From: Gossypium raimondii
Lineage: Eukaryota > Streptophyta > Magnoliopsida > Malvales > Malvaceae
NCBI RefSeq assembly: GCF_025698545.1
Contig: NC_068571.1
Location: forward strand, 38,721,733 to 38,785,732
Direction of reading: 5' to 3'
Length of the DNA: 64,000 nt
The position numbers and the translations under genes are program-made. Every line of letters begins with the position of its first letter. Position 1 is the first letter of the stretch. Of the stretch, positions 1 to 11,161 are shown piece after piece. The notes beneath the pieces are model-generated. The model made no database searches. It saw nothing but the letters and a program-made list of their open reading frames with translations, and was not told the origin of the DNA.

Positions 1-1860
1 TCCAAAACTATCTCCAGGATCAAATATATGATTTTGATATCCCAAATCAGCATGGATCAAGTATCTCTCTGTAAAAAATAAACCATCAACACTGGAAAAA
101 GAAATATTAGGCACGTGAGTGTTCAAGTAAAAAATAACTTGTAACTTTTTTTTTGAATATGCATGGTCATCCATAAGAATTTTCAACAATGAGTCAAGAA
201 TTTCACATAATTATAAAAATAAAGTAGTTTAATATTATTATGTAAAAATTCATATTTAGAGTTTAAGGTAGAAAATTTTGTTGCAAGATCAAATGCATGA
301 GGTTTTTTAATAAACCCGTCGAATGCAACAAAAGTAAACTTTAAATACCTAGGTAAACCCATAAAATCAATTGAACTTTCAGACCATTATTTATTAAAAC
401 TTAACCAATGGGAAAGCATGTCGTAAGAAAAAATAAAACCAGTAGCATACTTATCAAAAACATTTAAGGTATGCCTACATATTTCAATTTCCGATATATC
501 ATTACTTTTCTTACCTTTTAACACCTGTGGAGAATTATCAATGTTCAACTTACCTCTTTCCCACAAGTAAAATCGTTTATTGATGGTAGAGTAATATAAT
601 TGAGAGCTCGTCAATGGATCATTGAAATCCTGTAACAAAGAAACACCACTAAACAAATTTAAGTTAGAGTTAGTTAAAACATAATCATTCCTCACTTTTG
701 TATGGGTATTTTCTTGCTTTTCATTTTCTTTTTCCACTTGAGAACTCTCCAATTTTACCTCATATGGATTTTCACTCACCAAATTTGGACCATTAAGTAG
801 ACTTTCTTCACTAAAGGTCTCTTTTCTCTCTGTCTTTTCACATGGTTTTTCTTCACTTCCTATATCTCCCTTACAACTATTATGAATATTCAATTCAGTA
901 CAATAAATCTCAGTAAGAGAACATGACATTTCTATTTCATCTAATTCTATAGATTCAAGAAAAAAATTTCATTATCATTTTGTTCCAGTTCACAAAGTTC
1001 GCCATATTCTTTGATCAATAAAAGTCTCGTGTTGGCACAATCATGACTATAGTGTCCACGCCCTTTACACGTAAAACATTCAATGTCACGAGCTCTTTGT
1101 TGTTTTGGTGAAAAATTAGTAGAAATGAGTTGCTTGAAAGATGTAGAAAAATGTTTTATAGGAGCCCCACTTTTCCACTCAAAAGGTTTAGCCTCAGAAT
1201 GTTCTAGCAGCAACTTATTAATAGCATGAGAAGGTTTTGAATTCTTGAAAGTAGAATTAGAACTTGTACATCGATAATAGTATGATGCGCCAAATGGATG
1301 AGATTAATGTTGTTGAAATTATTGCTCAATCTCAATTGCCTTGTGTACCATCTCCTCAAGATCAATATATGTTTGAAGATTAAGAGCATTGGCTATCGAA
1401 ACATTCAAGCCATCTACAAATCGCACCATGGTAGTTTCTTTATTCTCTCTTATATTTGCTCTTTGCATAAGTATCTTCATCTCCTTAAAGTACTCATCAA
1501 CAGATTGGTTACCTTGAACAAGGCGTTGAAGTCTCGTTGAGACCTGTCTATAGTAATGAAAAGGAACGTAATGCTTTCGCATCACTTGCTTCAACTCGTC
1601 CCATGTTTTAATTACCCTTTCGCGGTTTCTTTGATGATCAATTCCAAGTTGAATCCACCAACTCAATGTATAATCTGAAAATTCAAGGGTCACCAACTAG
1701 ACTTTTTCCTCTTCCCGACATTTATAGTAATGAAACATAAGTTCAATTTTGATTCCCACTCACAATATGCTTCGGGATCATACTTCCCTCGAAATGGTGG
1801 AATGTTGAACTTTGATTTAGCTAAAAAATGTTGCCTACAGTCATTATTAGCCAAAGTCTC
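1..1860 (-). pseudogene. Gypsy-type gag remnant with zinc knuckle, followed by a non-pol 3' region
   Basis: On the minus strand a retrotransposon gag domain runs from about 1860 to 1319 (Retrotrans_gag-like, with the W-W-I-Q-L and F-V-D-G-L signatures). An in-frame stop at about 1697 breaks it. Downstream, 1213-947 encodes a perfect CCHC zinc knuckle (C-x2-C-x4-H-x4-C, beginning CFTC), which binds packaged RNA in retroelements. A frame break separates the two. The next frame (929-387, 180 codons) is acidic and polar and I do not recognise it. Beyond it, 386-1 also reads as a retroelement-like 3' region but with stops. No protease, reverse transcriptase or integrase follows, so this looks like a non-autonomous or internally deleted derivative. 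The identity of the 3' part is uncertain. Confidence 0.65.
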
Positions 1861-2264
1861 ATCATTTGCACGAGAGACACGTCAAGCATTATTTACACGA
1901 AGATGAGGTTGATCAACCTTATCTTTCCCAATTACGATTCTGACACTCAATTTTGGTATGTAGACGTTCTAAATTTTTACTGGTTGTGTCTAGAATAGTG
2001 TCACGTTGATGATCTCGAGCCTTTCAAACCTCTTGATCCCTTCTCAAATTCTCAATCATAGTATTACAAATCATTATGAAAGTCTTAAAAGAACATAACA
2101 CTCTAGAAAAGAAAAATTAAGAAAACCTCACTCTTATGCACTCAGAAATGAAAATCAAATTCTCAATGATGTAAGAATTAATCTTGTGAGTCTTTTAAAA
2201 AGTGTCTATATCAATCAATCAGAATGTATTAGAATCAAACTAACAAATCAAACCTAATAGCACT

Positions 2265-2488
2265 TGTCGAAACCTTTTTTTTTGAAATCGACTTTTTATT
2301 AAAAAACGAAAATGAGAGTTGCCACCAATCTTTTGTACGAGGTGTGATCGGATCACCTTGTAATTTGATTATTTTAATAAAAAGCTTGATTTATTAAAAA
2401 CCATAATTTTTGGCCTACATTAAGAAGGATTAGCACCCTCGTTAAGCCCAAAATTGGTACCTAATTGATTACTCGATGTCTTAGTATC
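2265..2488 (-). repeat. Truncated 3' LTR of the gypsy element
   Basis: This 224-bp segment matches 8796-9049 in the same orientation. Both copies have the T-rich start after TCGAAAC, the block 'gagtygccaccaat', and the closing block around 'attggtacctaattgattactcgatg'. The left copy lacks about 30 bp present in the right copy. After about 2488 the sequence jumps straight into reverse-transcriptase coding sequence, which marks a large internal deletion. Confidence 0.75.
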
Positions 2489-2663
2489 GGAGTTTCTGTT
2501 GAACTGGCTTACATTCTTCCTTTGTGGGGAGTCGGTGTACCACGATATCAGTACTTAGCCCAGACATGCCTTGATACGACCATGTAAAGACATCTTTGAA
2601 TTCTTGGAGTAACTCAATGAGGTTTCGCTTTGTCTCTGCGGTGATACAAGCTCCGATCTTCAC
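2481..2663 (-). pseudogene. Reverse transcriptase N-terminal fragment (gypsy pol)
   Basis: The minus strand encodes about 60 residues typical of the start of plant Ty3/gypsy pol, including F-K-D-V-F-T-W-S-Y and H-R-L-P. In this family that stretch precedes the catalytic RT fingers and palm. Translation ends at the junction with the truncated 3' LTR, so the YxDD active site, RNase H and integrase are absent. The upstream portion of the same frame continues on the far side of the solo LTR, at about 4965-5090. Confidence 0.7.
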
Positions 2664-2728
2664 CTCTTTCTCTTCTCCTAAGCTTACAATTTCTACTGAC
2701 TCTTTGCAAGGTAGGATTTGTTTCTCAT

Positions 2729-4959
2729 TGTAATACCCAAAAATTTTTACAGTAAAATATTATCTTTGATATAATAAAATAAGGAAATAAAGCGACAAAA
2801 AGGGAAAATTTTGGAGTTATGTCAACATTGGGAAGTATATTATGACATATTAGTTCAAGAAAGGATTAAATCGTAAAAGTGAGAAAAGTTTTGTTGCCCA
2901 AGAGTAAATACTGAAAAATTGAGGGGTTAAAGTGTAAATATGAAAAATTTGAAGGACCAATGGTGTAAATATTTTAAGGGTGGAATGATCTAGAAACTAA
3001 GGAAAATGGATGGATTAGGACCAAATTGAAAAAAGTAAAGAATTTTGAGGGACTAAATCACAATTTTACCAAATTAAGTGATGACTCAAGGATGGAATTT
3101 TAAAAGATCATAAAGGGCAAAATGGTCAATTAGAAGAGAGAGAAATCTAGAAGATAATGATGATGTTGGAGATATTTTATATTAATTAAATAAATATTAG
3201 TTTATTAGTATTTTAATTTGATTTTTAAATGATATTTTATTATTTTATTTAGTATATATATAAGAAAAGGAAGATGAAGAAGCATGCAACCCACCATTTT
3301 TCCATGCACCAACGTGAGAAAAAGAGAGAAAGAAAGAAAGTTTTGCTTTCTTTACAATTTGGTCCTTCCACAAAAAATTCACCATTTTCATCTAGAAATC
3401 AAAAGAATTTCCATAGCCACCAAGAGAGAAAATTGATAAGGAGACTATTGGGAGCTAGAATATCAAGTTAGATTCAAGAAATAAAGGTTGGAGGAGAGAG
3501 AAAATCAAGTTAAAGATTGAAATCAATAGAGCAAGGTAAGAACATTAAGATTTCAATATATTTTTTAGTTTGATATTATTGAAAAAGTAGGGAATTGATG
3601 TTAATGTAGGGATTTATTATATAAGGTTCTATGTTCTTGATATGTTAGTGAAAGTAAATAAGAGGAATTGATAGAAAATATTGTAGAGAAAGGAAAGGAG
3701 GAGTTATAAATTTGATTATCAACATCTTGCACTAAAACAGTTTGACACAATTGCAGAGAGGTTAAATTTGAAAATCACCATAAATTGTGTAAATTTAATT
3801 AGAATGAGTCTATTTTACATAAAATAAACAGATCAAGTAAAAGAGTTATATATTTTGAGATATTAGAATTTTAGTGAGGTAGGGCAGATTGATTTTGGAA
3901 TCCCTATTCTAACTTTGATAAATCATTATAAATTGTAAAAAAATAATTGTAATTTTTAATTTATATTATTAAATTCCTTAATGAGTCTAGTTTCAATAGA
4001 AATAAACAACACTACCATCAAAATTTTTACTAAGAGATATTTGATTTTTAGTGAAGAGAGGATGAAACGACATGACAGTGAAATAGGGAATCTTTAAAGA
4101 ATAAATTGTACTAATTGGCTAAACTAAAACTATAAAAATTTTATGGAAAAAGATATATGAGTCTAATTTCATTTAAAATTAATAGTCCATAATTTTGAGT
4201 TCTGTAGCTCCATATAAAAATAATTTAGTGATACTTGACTCGGATAGACGACTTGAAATATACTTAAGGGTGAATAATGAAACTTTAGAAAATGTTATTT
4301 CTAAGAGTGTTAAGTATATTAAGGATGTGGAATGGAGTGGAGGAGGAGAAAATATATGTGAATATTCTGATAATATGAGTTTATTTTAAAATAGCTAATT
4401 TACATGTTTTAAGTTCATGGACTAAATTGAATAAAAGTAAAATTTTAGGGTAATTTAGTAAAAATGGAAAAAGGACGAAATTTCATGAATTGAATAGTTT
4501 TATTGTCTAAATTAATAATTTCATTTATTAATTTAGATCAAGATCGATCGTGGAAAGTCGAGGAAATGGAATTTCTACAATTTAGCCTAGTAAGTTTGTA
4601 TTACTGTAATTCAAATCTAATTATTATTAATTATTGTGTTTTAATTGAAATACATGGTAATTAAATGAAAATTGCTAGTGATATGATTTGAATTGTGAGC
4701 TAGAGAAATTGTGAACTGAATGAAATGGAAATGAAGCATTGAATTGCATTGGTATGTATCGGGTCTCGTAGGCCCTATTTATTATGAATATAATATTTTA
4801 AGGATATATTGTGAAGAATTATAAAAGCATGTTAAAAAAATTTGAAAGTTTTAATTTAGATGAAATTTTATAACTCGGTTAAATACGTTTACAAGTGTAT
4901 GTGTTCTAATAATGCCTCATGCCCTATTCCGGCGTCGAATACGGGTAAGGGGTGTTACA
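2729..4959 (+). mobile_element. Solo LTR, 2231 bp, TSD CTCAT
   Basis: The element starts TGTAATACCC and ends GGGTGTTACA. Identical 5-bp duplications CTCAT flank it at 2724-2728 and 4960-4964. No internal retroelement coding sequence or second LTR is present, so it is a solo LTR left by unequal recombination. It interrupts the pol fragment of the surrounding minus-strand gypsy. A TATA-like run (about 3249-3262) followed by a purine-rich leader with a splice-donor-like AAGGTAAG (about 3535) suggests transcription in the plus direction. The short open frames inside (3274, 4195, 4860) are not genes. Confidence 0.88.
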
Positions 4960-5502
4960 CTCATTTTGTTCTACTATCATTAATAAATCAGGAGATAGGT
5001 TACAATCTCGATCATCTTCAAAGTCTTGAGGTTCCTCTGACACATATCTGGCTCAAAAGAAGATTCTAAGTCAATAGCAGCGTTGCTCATATCATTCATA
5101 TCTGGAGACCTGTTATATGAACGAAGGAAGACCCAAAGAACAAATGAATCTAAGAATTTGTGTGGTATGAGTATGAATAAAATTGAAAAATAAAAGAATA
5201 TTTGCCTAAATGAGACACAAAGATGTATTTTATTGAAATAAAAATAATAGATATATGTATTTTCACAAAATGATTCTTATTACTCCCAGGATTAGAGCAA
5301 TAAGTGTGTTTTGAACATTACTTTGAATTAGTTCTCAAAATTACAGGGATCTCTTTCGCAATCCAATTGTTCAGAACACTTTCTGGGATATAAGGGAAAA
5401 TGTCTGACAGATTTTCTTCCTCAATTCTTTCTTTGGATGTGGTGTTGATGCTCAGATTTCCCAACATTCCTTCCAAGTCTTTGACTCTTCAAAGAATTCC
5501 AA
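4960..5502 (-). pseudogene. Gypsy pol/protease-region remnant
   Basis: The first part (about 4965-5100) continues the acidic linker that precedes reverse transcriptase in this family, read on the minus strand. The rest (5100-5502) translates only in broken frames with several stops. I see no intact aspartic protease triad, so the protease seems decayed or deleted. Confidence 0.45.
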
Positions 5503-5838
5503 CTATTTTTTATCCATTAGACTTTGCACCAAAGCTTTGAATTCAGCGCACTCTTGGATTTCATGACCTTTTTTAGTGTGGAACTCGCAGTAGCTTCTCA
5601 CTTCTTTAGGTATCTCCTTTAAATCTTGCATGATTAATCTTCTTTCTATCATCTTTTCCCAAACCCATTTTAGTGGGGTTTTTACTTTTGGCACATCAGT
5701 TTTGGTTCTCTTTCCTCCACTCTGAATTATCGCATTTACCCCTTGATCTGAATGACAGGGTAACGGATTTTCTTCCACATTAGGTCCCGATAGATCATCA
5801 AACCTTATGATCCCTATCTTGATGAACCTCTCAATCAA
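5503..5838 (-). pseudogene. Gag C-terminal region with zinc-knuckle-like motif
   Basis: The minus-strand frame of 111 codons ends with a Y-C-x2-H-x3-G-H-x4-C-x2-F arrangement. This is a degenerate zinc-knuckle-like motif found at the gag/protease border of plant Ty3/gypsy polyproteins. It is separated by stops from the gag domain upstream (6095-6778). Confidence 0.55.
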
Positions 5839-6094
5839 CTTTTTGAATACGGTGTAGTTCTCAATTGAGTGTCCCGTTATTCCTACGTTGTACTCACATT
5901 GAGCATTCGCATCGTACCATTTTGGGTACGGATGTTACATGGGTTTTAAGTAAAACGGGGATCCACATGCGTATCAAACAAGTTCTGATATACCTCCCTA
6001 TATGTCATCAGGATGGGTGTGAACTGGAGATTTTCTATGTTTAGTCTTGAGTTGGGTTCTTGCCTCAAAGGGCCTTGGTGGTTGGTTGTCACGG

Positions 6095-6778
6095 TCATTG
6101 GTTAACCCACAGTGACCAGTTTTGAATAGCCTTTATTATAATGCTTGTAGTGTTTACTTCATTTTCCTTCTTTCTCGGGGATGATCTTTTAGCGTTTTCC
6201 CCCGCGTCTATTTTCCCACTCCTTATTGTATTTTCAATCATTTCTCCGCACATTACTATATCTGAGAAGCTTTTGGTTGCACTTCCTAACATATGGTTAA
6301 TGAATAGGGCTTTAAGAGTATTTCTGAAAAGCATTTTTGTTTCTTTCTCTAAAAGAGGTGGTTGAACTTGCGTTGCCACCTCCCTCCATCTCTGAGCGTA
6401 CTGCCTGAAGCTTTCACTTTGCTTCTTTTCCATGTTTTGCAGTGTAATTCTGTTGGGTGTCATGTCGATCATATGGCTGTATTGTTTCATGAAAGCCTGT
6501 GCCAAATCTTTCCATGAGCTGATTTTGGCATGACTTAGTTGGTTGTACCACTTGACGGCCGACCCGATCAAACTATCCTGGAAGTAATGAATTAACAGTT
6601 TGTTGTTATTGACAAATCCCGCCATTCTTCGGTAGAACATTGTGATATAGGCTTCAAGACAACTAGTCCCATTATATTTTTCGAATTCTGGAGTTTTGAA
6701 TTTTGGTGGGAGCACTAGATCAAGGATTAGGCTCAACTCCTTAGCATCAACCCCGCAAAGGTAATCGACATTATCCAT
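6095..6778 (-). pseudogene. Gypsy gag capsid domain
   Basis: This 227-codon frame carries the Retrotrans_gag pattern: K-Y-N-G-T-S, then Y-F-Q-D-S-L-I-G-S-A-V-K-W-Y and the F-R-Q-Y-A-Q-R-W-R-E block. Its function in an intact element is to form the virus-like particle. The frame is closed by stops on both sides and separated from the parts at 5503-5838 and 6965-7231, so it is a fragment of a formerly continuous polyprotein. Confidence 0.75.
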
Positions 6779-6964
6779 AGCTCTAAATTTCTCTTCAAAC
6801 CACTTGCACCGATCTTTTAGTTATTTTGGACATTCAATCTTTGCTCTATCCATTTCGGCCATGTCATCCAAATCGGGAACAATTGGGTTAGTCAAATTAT
6901 CCCCAAATTTGGAACTTGAACCCGCAAGGTAATTCACCGGTGCCGAGGTACCGGTTTAGTATTG

Positions 6965-7231
6965 TTATGATCTGATGGTAACAGGTACCCTTTGTGGATA
7001 TGCATCTGGTTCGGCATGGACATTTACCAGGGTAATGCCTGGGGGGTATGTAGGGTATTCATTATCATCCCCCGAGTTAACCACAGTGCTTTTCCCTTTT
7101 TCGATCCCTCCGGCCAGCAGTTGTGTCAACTGGCTTATTATACTTAGTTGGAATTCTTGTATTTGATCCCTCATGTCTTGCTGTACTTTAGCTGATTGTT
7201 CCTGCAGCTGCGCTTGGAACTGATCTTGCAT
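6965..7231 (-). pseudogene. N-terminal gag linker, Q-rich
   Basis: The 88-codon frame starts with a glutamine-rich, coiled-coil-like stretch (alternating Q, L and V) and then a proline/tyrosine-rich linker with Y-P-P-G. It lies directly upstream of the gag capsid frame in minus-strand order and probably belonged to the same polyprotein. It has no enzymatic motif. Confidence 0.5.
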
Positions 7232-7735
7232 GTCTTTCTGAATTTGTTACAATATCTCTAACCTTTGATCCATGGTTCTGGTTTTACCGCGAGTACCGTA
7301 ACGATATTCAGTTAGCAAAATCTTGTTGGTTTCCAGGGTAACTATCATAATTTTGATTAATTAGGGTCTTTTTATGAAACTTAATGCATATGATGAAATA
7401 TAATACTGATGAATGCAAAATGAATGCAAAAAGAGGCGTTGATTCTGGTTCAATTCTATTAGAATAACTTTACTAGAAAACGAATCTCTTTATATAAAAC
7501 GAATACATTTTACATATACGACATTGCCCTAATACTCAAAGCAAAAACATCGACCCTTTTTCTTCATATCCAGATGTGCCAAAATCAAATCCCGTAAAAG
7601 TTTCCAAGAGATACATTTACTATCTCCATTTTTTTTAATCCGGGCTACGATCTATTGCTTGCTCATTCCCGTTATGCTCATTAGCCTTTTCAAGAAAGTC
7701 GGGGAGTTGGCGGCTCTAGAATAAACTTTATCGGC

Positions 7736-7936
7736 TTAGATTCTCGGGCAACGGAATAGAGTTGTGTACTCTTTTACGGTGGGTACCAAATCTACTTTTC
7801 CAAAAGTAAAGTAGCTATAGGCGGGATTCCAATACTGGGCCAAAGCTAGGAATAAGTGCTTATCCACTTTGACATCGAGTAGATAAGACAAGTCACCATA
7901 GTTACAGTAAAATAACTGTTTGATTTTGTTATCCAT
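7736..7936 (-). pseudogene. Plant-mobile-domain-like fragment
   Basis: About 66 codons, starting at an ATG at 7936, with the pattern L-x-A-L-A-Q-Y-W-N-P-x-Y-x-x-F-T-F-G-x-x-D-L-V-P-T-x-x-E-Y. This resembles the N-terminus of the plant mobile domain (PMD, aminotransferase-like) found fused to, or upstream of, gag in some plant gypsy elements and in the MAIN/MAIL genes. It is truncated after the start of the domain. The assignment rests on pattern recognition only. Confidence 0.55.
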
Positions 7937-7939
7937 TGG

Positions 7940-8774
7940 TCACATACCTCTTCCAACTCTTGGAGATTATTCTGAGTCAGACTGATGCGAGTGAAATCCT
8001 ATAATTCTGACATATATCTTTTCGTCCAGCTATCTCTTTTCTTTTATTGTGTCTTCTTGGACCATATCCGGATGGCCGCTTTGTCTTCCACTTTATCAAG
8101 AAATCCCTTTCCCATGACAAACTCTCTATTTAGCAACTGAACGTGAATCAACACCCCTTTTCTATGATGAAAATGCAATGCAATCATAACCAAAACAAAA
8201 CGAAACAAGTTAGTAGATTTCATACAATGTTAGAATTTAAAGCAAGCAAGAAATAATAAATAGAACACCTATTCGGGTGACCACTAGGGGTTTGGTGTGG
8301 TTTTACCTAGGTTAGGTTCTTAGGGCTCATTATAAGCGGTTCAATTCTAAAGTAAGGGTACCTAAACTGGCAGATTCCTCGATCCTCACCCATTATAAGC
8401 TCATACGGACCGAGTTCAGTTTAAGGGAATATATTTCCCTATGGCTATACGGAGATAAAAATCTCACGAAGACATAGGTACGGATGTATACCAAAAGTGA
8501 TCCATTATCCTGTACGGAGGTGAAGACCTCACGAAGGAATAGCTTCTCACTTCCACTTAAAAAGGGCAAAATCGAACGATTATGCAATGCAATATGCGAA
8601 AATATACCGAGAGACTCGAACCAATAAAGCAAACATAGCATTATGTAACAAAATGATGAAGACCACAAAAATGAAGGATGAAATGCAACAAAGGGATCGT
8701 AAATTTAAACCAAATTGTCAATTTTCGACAAAAAGACCAAAAGTAACCAACTTGTGGCTTGACTCTCTTATTTG
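7940..8774 (-). other. Untranslated leader of the gypsy element
   Basis: This stretch lies between the primer-binding site and the first coding fragment. No long frame fits a known domain; the two overlapping frames at 8393-8668 and 8587-8844 are on opposite strands and look accidental. Near-repeats of 'tatacggag...gaagac/aaatctcacgaag' occur around 8445-8475 and 8510-8540. Confidence 0.5.
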
Positions 8775-8792
8775 TCCCCAGTGGAGTCGCCA
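8775..8792 (-). other. Candidate primer-binding site
   Basis: Read on the minus strand, TGGCGACTCCACTGGGGA begins three bases after the 5' LTR edge (8796). It starts with TGG, as needed to pair with a tRNA CCA end. Which tRNA it matches was not determined. Confidence 0.55.
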
Positions 8793-9529
8793 AGCTATCG
8801 AAACTTTTTTTCTTGAAATCGAATTTTTATTAAAAAAAAAATAAGAGTCGCCACCAATTTTTTTTATGAGGTGTGATCGCATCATCTCGTAATTTGATTA
8901 TTTTAATAAAAGGATTGATTTACTAAAACAATTTTAGTCTACAAAATTCAGAAAATGGGTTCGAGAGTCGGTTACGCACGAGGAAGGATTAGCACCCTCG
9001 TTATGCCCAAAATTGGTACCTAATTGATTACTCGATGTCTTAGTATTGAAAATTAAAAATTTGAAGAGAATTTAAAACGTGATCCCACTTTGCATAATGT
9101 TATTTTTAATTAAAATCACTTGAATAAATTGAAACGTATGTAAAAGTCCCTCTTATCTCGAGGTAACAAAAGGTCACATACCGTAAGTTAGGACACGACA
9201 TCTCGAATCATCGAAAATAAGCTTGCTCTTTTATTTTAATTACAATGTAAATCTCATGTGTTTTAATTTTAAAAGAATATTTGGTCATCTAGGTTCAATG
9301 AGAAAGTTGAAACCCCATAAGTTAGGGCACGACTTCTCGAATTTCCAAATACGAAACATTGCCTTATTTTTTTTAAAAAAAATTCTACTTTTTTTGAATA
9401 ATAACAAATGTAATATTTAAAATAATGTGTATTTATCTTATTTGGGGTATAGTATAAAACGGCCAATTATATTTAAACATAATGCATGATGTAGTAATGA
9501 TGACTATATGGATAGAATATTGGAATGAT

Positions 9530-9835
9530 AAAATATAAATAAATAAAGGTATACTTTAATAATAATAATATAATCATAATAAATAAATAGATAAAGTAAC
9601 TTAAAAATAAATAAAAATACATGATTGAAAAGACACGACTTGGAAATGTCAAAAATAATAAAAGGAATAATAAAATACCACAAAATAAAATAAAATAAAA
9701 ATAAAGTAAAATAAAATAAAAAATGAGATAATAATGACAATATAACAATGTGTACAAATATGAGCCATATGGATTTTAAAATAAAAAGCAATGCAATAAT
9801 AATGAATAGATAAATAAATAAATAAATAATCCCAT
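9530..9835. repeat. AT-rich microsatellite cluster in LTR
   Basis: Runs of (TAA)n near 9555, AAAAT pentamers at about 9671-9726 and (ATAA)n at about 9807-9830. The open frames across this stretch are by-products of the low complexity. Confidence 0.7.
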
Positions 9836-10175
9836 GAAAAGGCTGAAATTAAATAAATAAAGGATTTAATTGAAATTTAAATGAAACTAGGGATATAAAT
9901 TACAAATAATAAAAATAGGCTAGTAAGGATTAAAATGTAATGCGCTAAAAAGGACAGGGAGTGAAAAGGAAAATATCCTTTATTCTTATGCGCATCGTTT
10001 CTTAGGTGAACCAAAATAAAATAAAAGTGAAATTATATGGTAAAATTTGTAAATATATAAAAATAGGACTAGATTGAAAAATAAATAAAAGGCAAAAGGA
10101 TCGGGATCGCAAATAACCCATTGGTTGCGAAAGCACGCGGATCTTGGCTACTTTCGGGTCAGGTCTCGGGTTTGA

Positions 10176-10230
10176 GTCAAAACGACGTCGTTTTGACGTT
10201 TGAAAATCGGCCTAAAACGGCGCCGTTTTA
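10176..10230. promoter_or_regulatory. Two perfect palindromes in the LTR
   Basis: A 22-bp perfect palindrome centred on GACGTC (10176-10197) and an 18-bp perfect palindrome centred on GGCGCC (10213-10230) lie 15 bp apart in otherwise AT-rich DNA. The ACGT core is the kind bound by plant bZIP factors. A regulatory role is inferred. Confidence 0.5.
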
Positions 10231-11161
10231 TACCACCTATTTAAGCCAACAATCTTCTAAAAAAATTCATTTCTGCCTTTAAAATTTTTTTTAAAAAAAT
10301 CTGAGTGCCCTGTTTTTTTCTCTCAACTTCCCTTTGTCCGGCGAGTGTCCGCCGTGACGGTCGCTGGTCACCGACGATGGATCTGTCGTTCCCAACGGCC
10401 GAAAAAATAAAAAAATTTCATTTTGCTCCCCTTTTTTCTGTATAACTCCGATTTGGAGTTGAAATCGCCAAAAATAAGGCCAAAATTCCCAAAAAGGAAA
10501 AAACTCTTCAACTCGCGACGCCCTTCGCCTTGGCCTTGGCCGAATCTCCAGGGATTCGACGGCCTTTCGGACCGAAAGAGACGCCGATGGCGGCGTGAAG
10601 ATGAAAAGGCAGGTAACATTTTCCTTTTCTTTTTTTCACTTATTATTTATTTGCTTCGAGAATAAAATCAGAGAAAAAAATAAAATTGCTACCTTTTGAA
10701 ACTTGATACTTTTTTTGTATTTCACTCTGTGTGTAAAAAAAATTACAATCTGGTTATGGCTTTTATAACCATAAATTACACTGTTTATTATTTTTTGCTA
10801 TTATTTCTACTGTTTCTGCTTTCGTTTCTGTTGTCCTTGTTTCTATCTTTTTTCATCCTTTTGCAGGTATCCTTGGAGAGTCAAAGACGGGGCAAAAAGC
10901 CTACCTTTTCCATTTTGGTGAAATGGCGGCAAAGGCGCGTCAGGCCTCGGGACGAGCATGCTGACTTGGCATGAGGAACGATGCCAAGGGGTCTAGGGTT
11001 TTTTTTTTACTGAAAATGTTTAAGTGTTTTGGGCCACTGGGCTTCTTTTTCATTTGAGTTTGATGTATTTTTTATTTAAAGTCATTTGGGCATGTAAATT
11101 TAGACTGTTATTATTTTTATTTTTGGTTTGGTTTGGGCCCAGGAAAAAATGGCCTGTTACA

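Larger units (their letters stand above)
2265..11161 (-). mobile_element. Damaged Ty3/gypsy retrotransposon (whole span, with nested solo LTR)
   Basis: The element is read on the minus strand, from a 5' LTR at 8796-11161 to a truncated 3' LTR at 2265-2488. Both edges carry TG...CA type termini on the plus strand (TGTCGAAACC at 2265, ...TGTTACA at 11161). The flanking 5-mers are GCACT (2260-2264) and ACACT (11162-11166), a candidate target-site duplication with one mismatch. Inside, from right to left, lie a primer-binding site, a plant-mobile-domain-like fragment, gag, a zinc-knuckle-like tail and the start of reverse transcriptase. All are broken. Most of pol and about 2.1 kb of the 3' LTR are missing, so the element cannot be autonomous. 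It appears to have inserted next to or into the leader of the gag remnant at 1-1860. Confidence 0.75.
8796..11161 (-). repeat. 5' LTR of the gypsy element, about 2.37 kb
   Basis: The LTR ends in TGTTACA at 11161 (reading TGTAACAGGCC on the minus strand) and abuts the primer-binding site at its other end. It contains two perfect CG-rich palindromes, AT-rich low-complexity runs and several short open frames (9223-9791, 10368-10974) that are not genes. Its 3' portion matches the truncated LTR at 2265-2488. Confidence 0.75.

Noticed and set aside
9223..9791. Hydrophobic frames rich in Y, F, L and I
   Set aside because: They arise from AT microsatellites within the LTR, not from membrane proteins.
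10368..10974. Open frames on both strands
   Set aside because: They lie inside the gypsy LTR and have no recognisable protein pattern.
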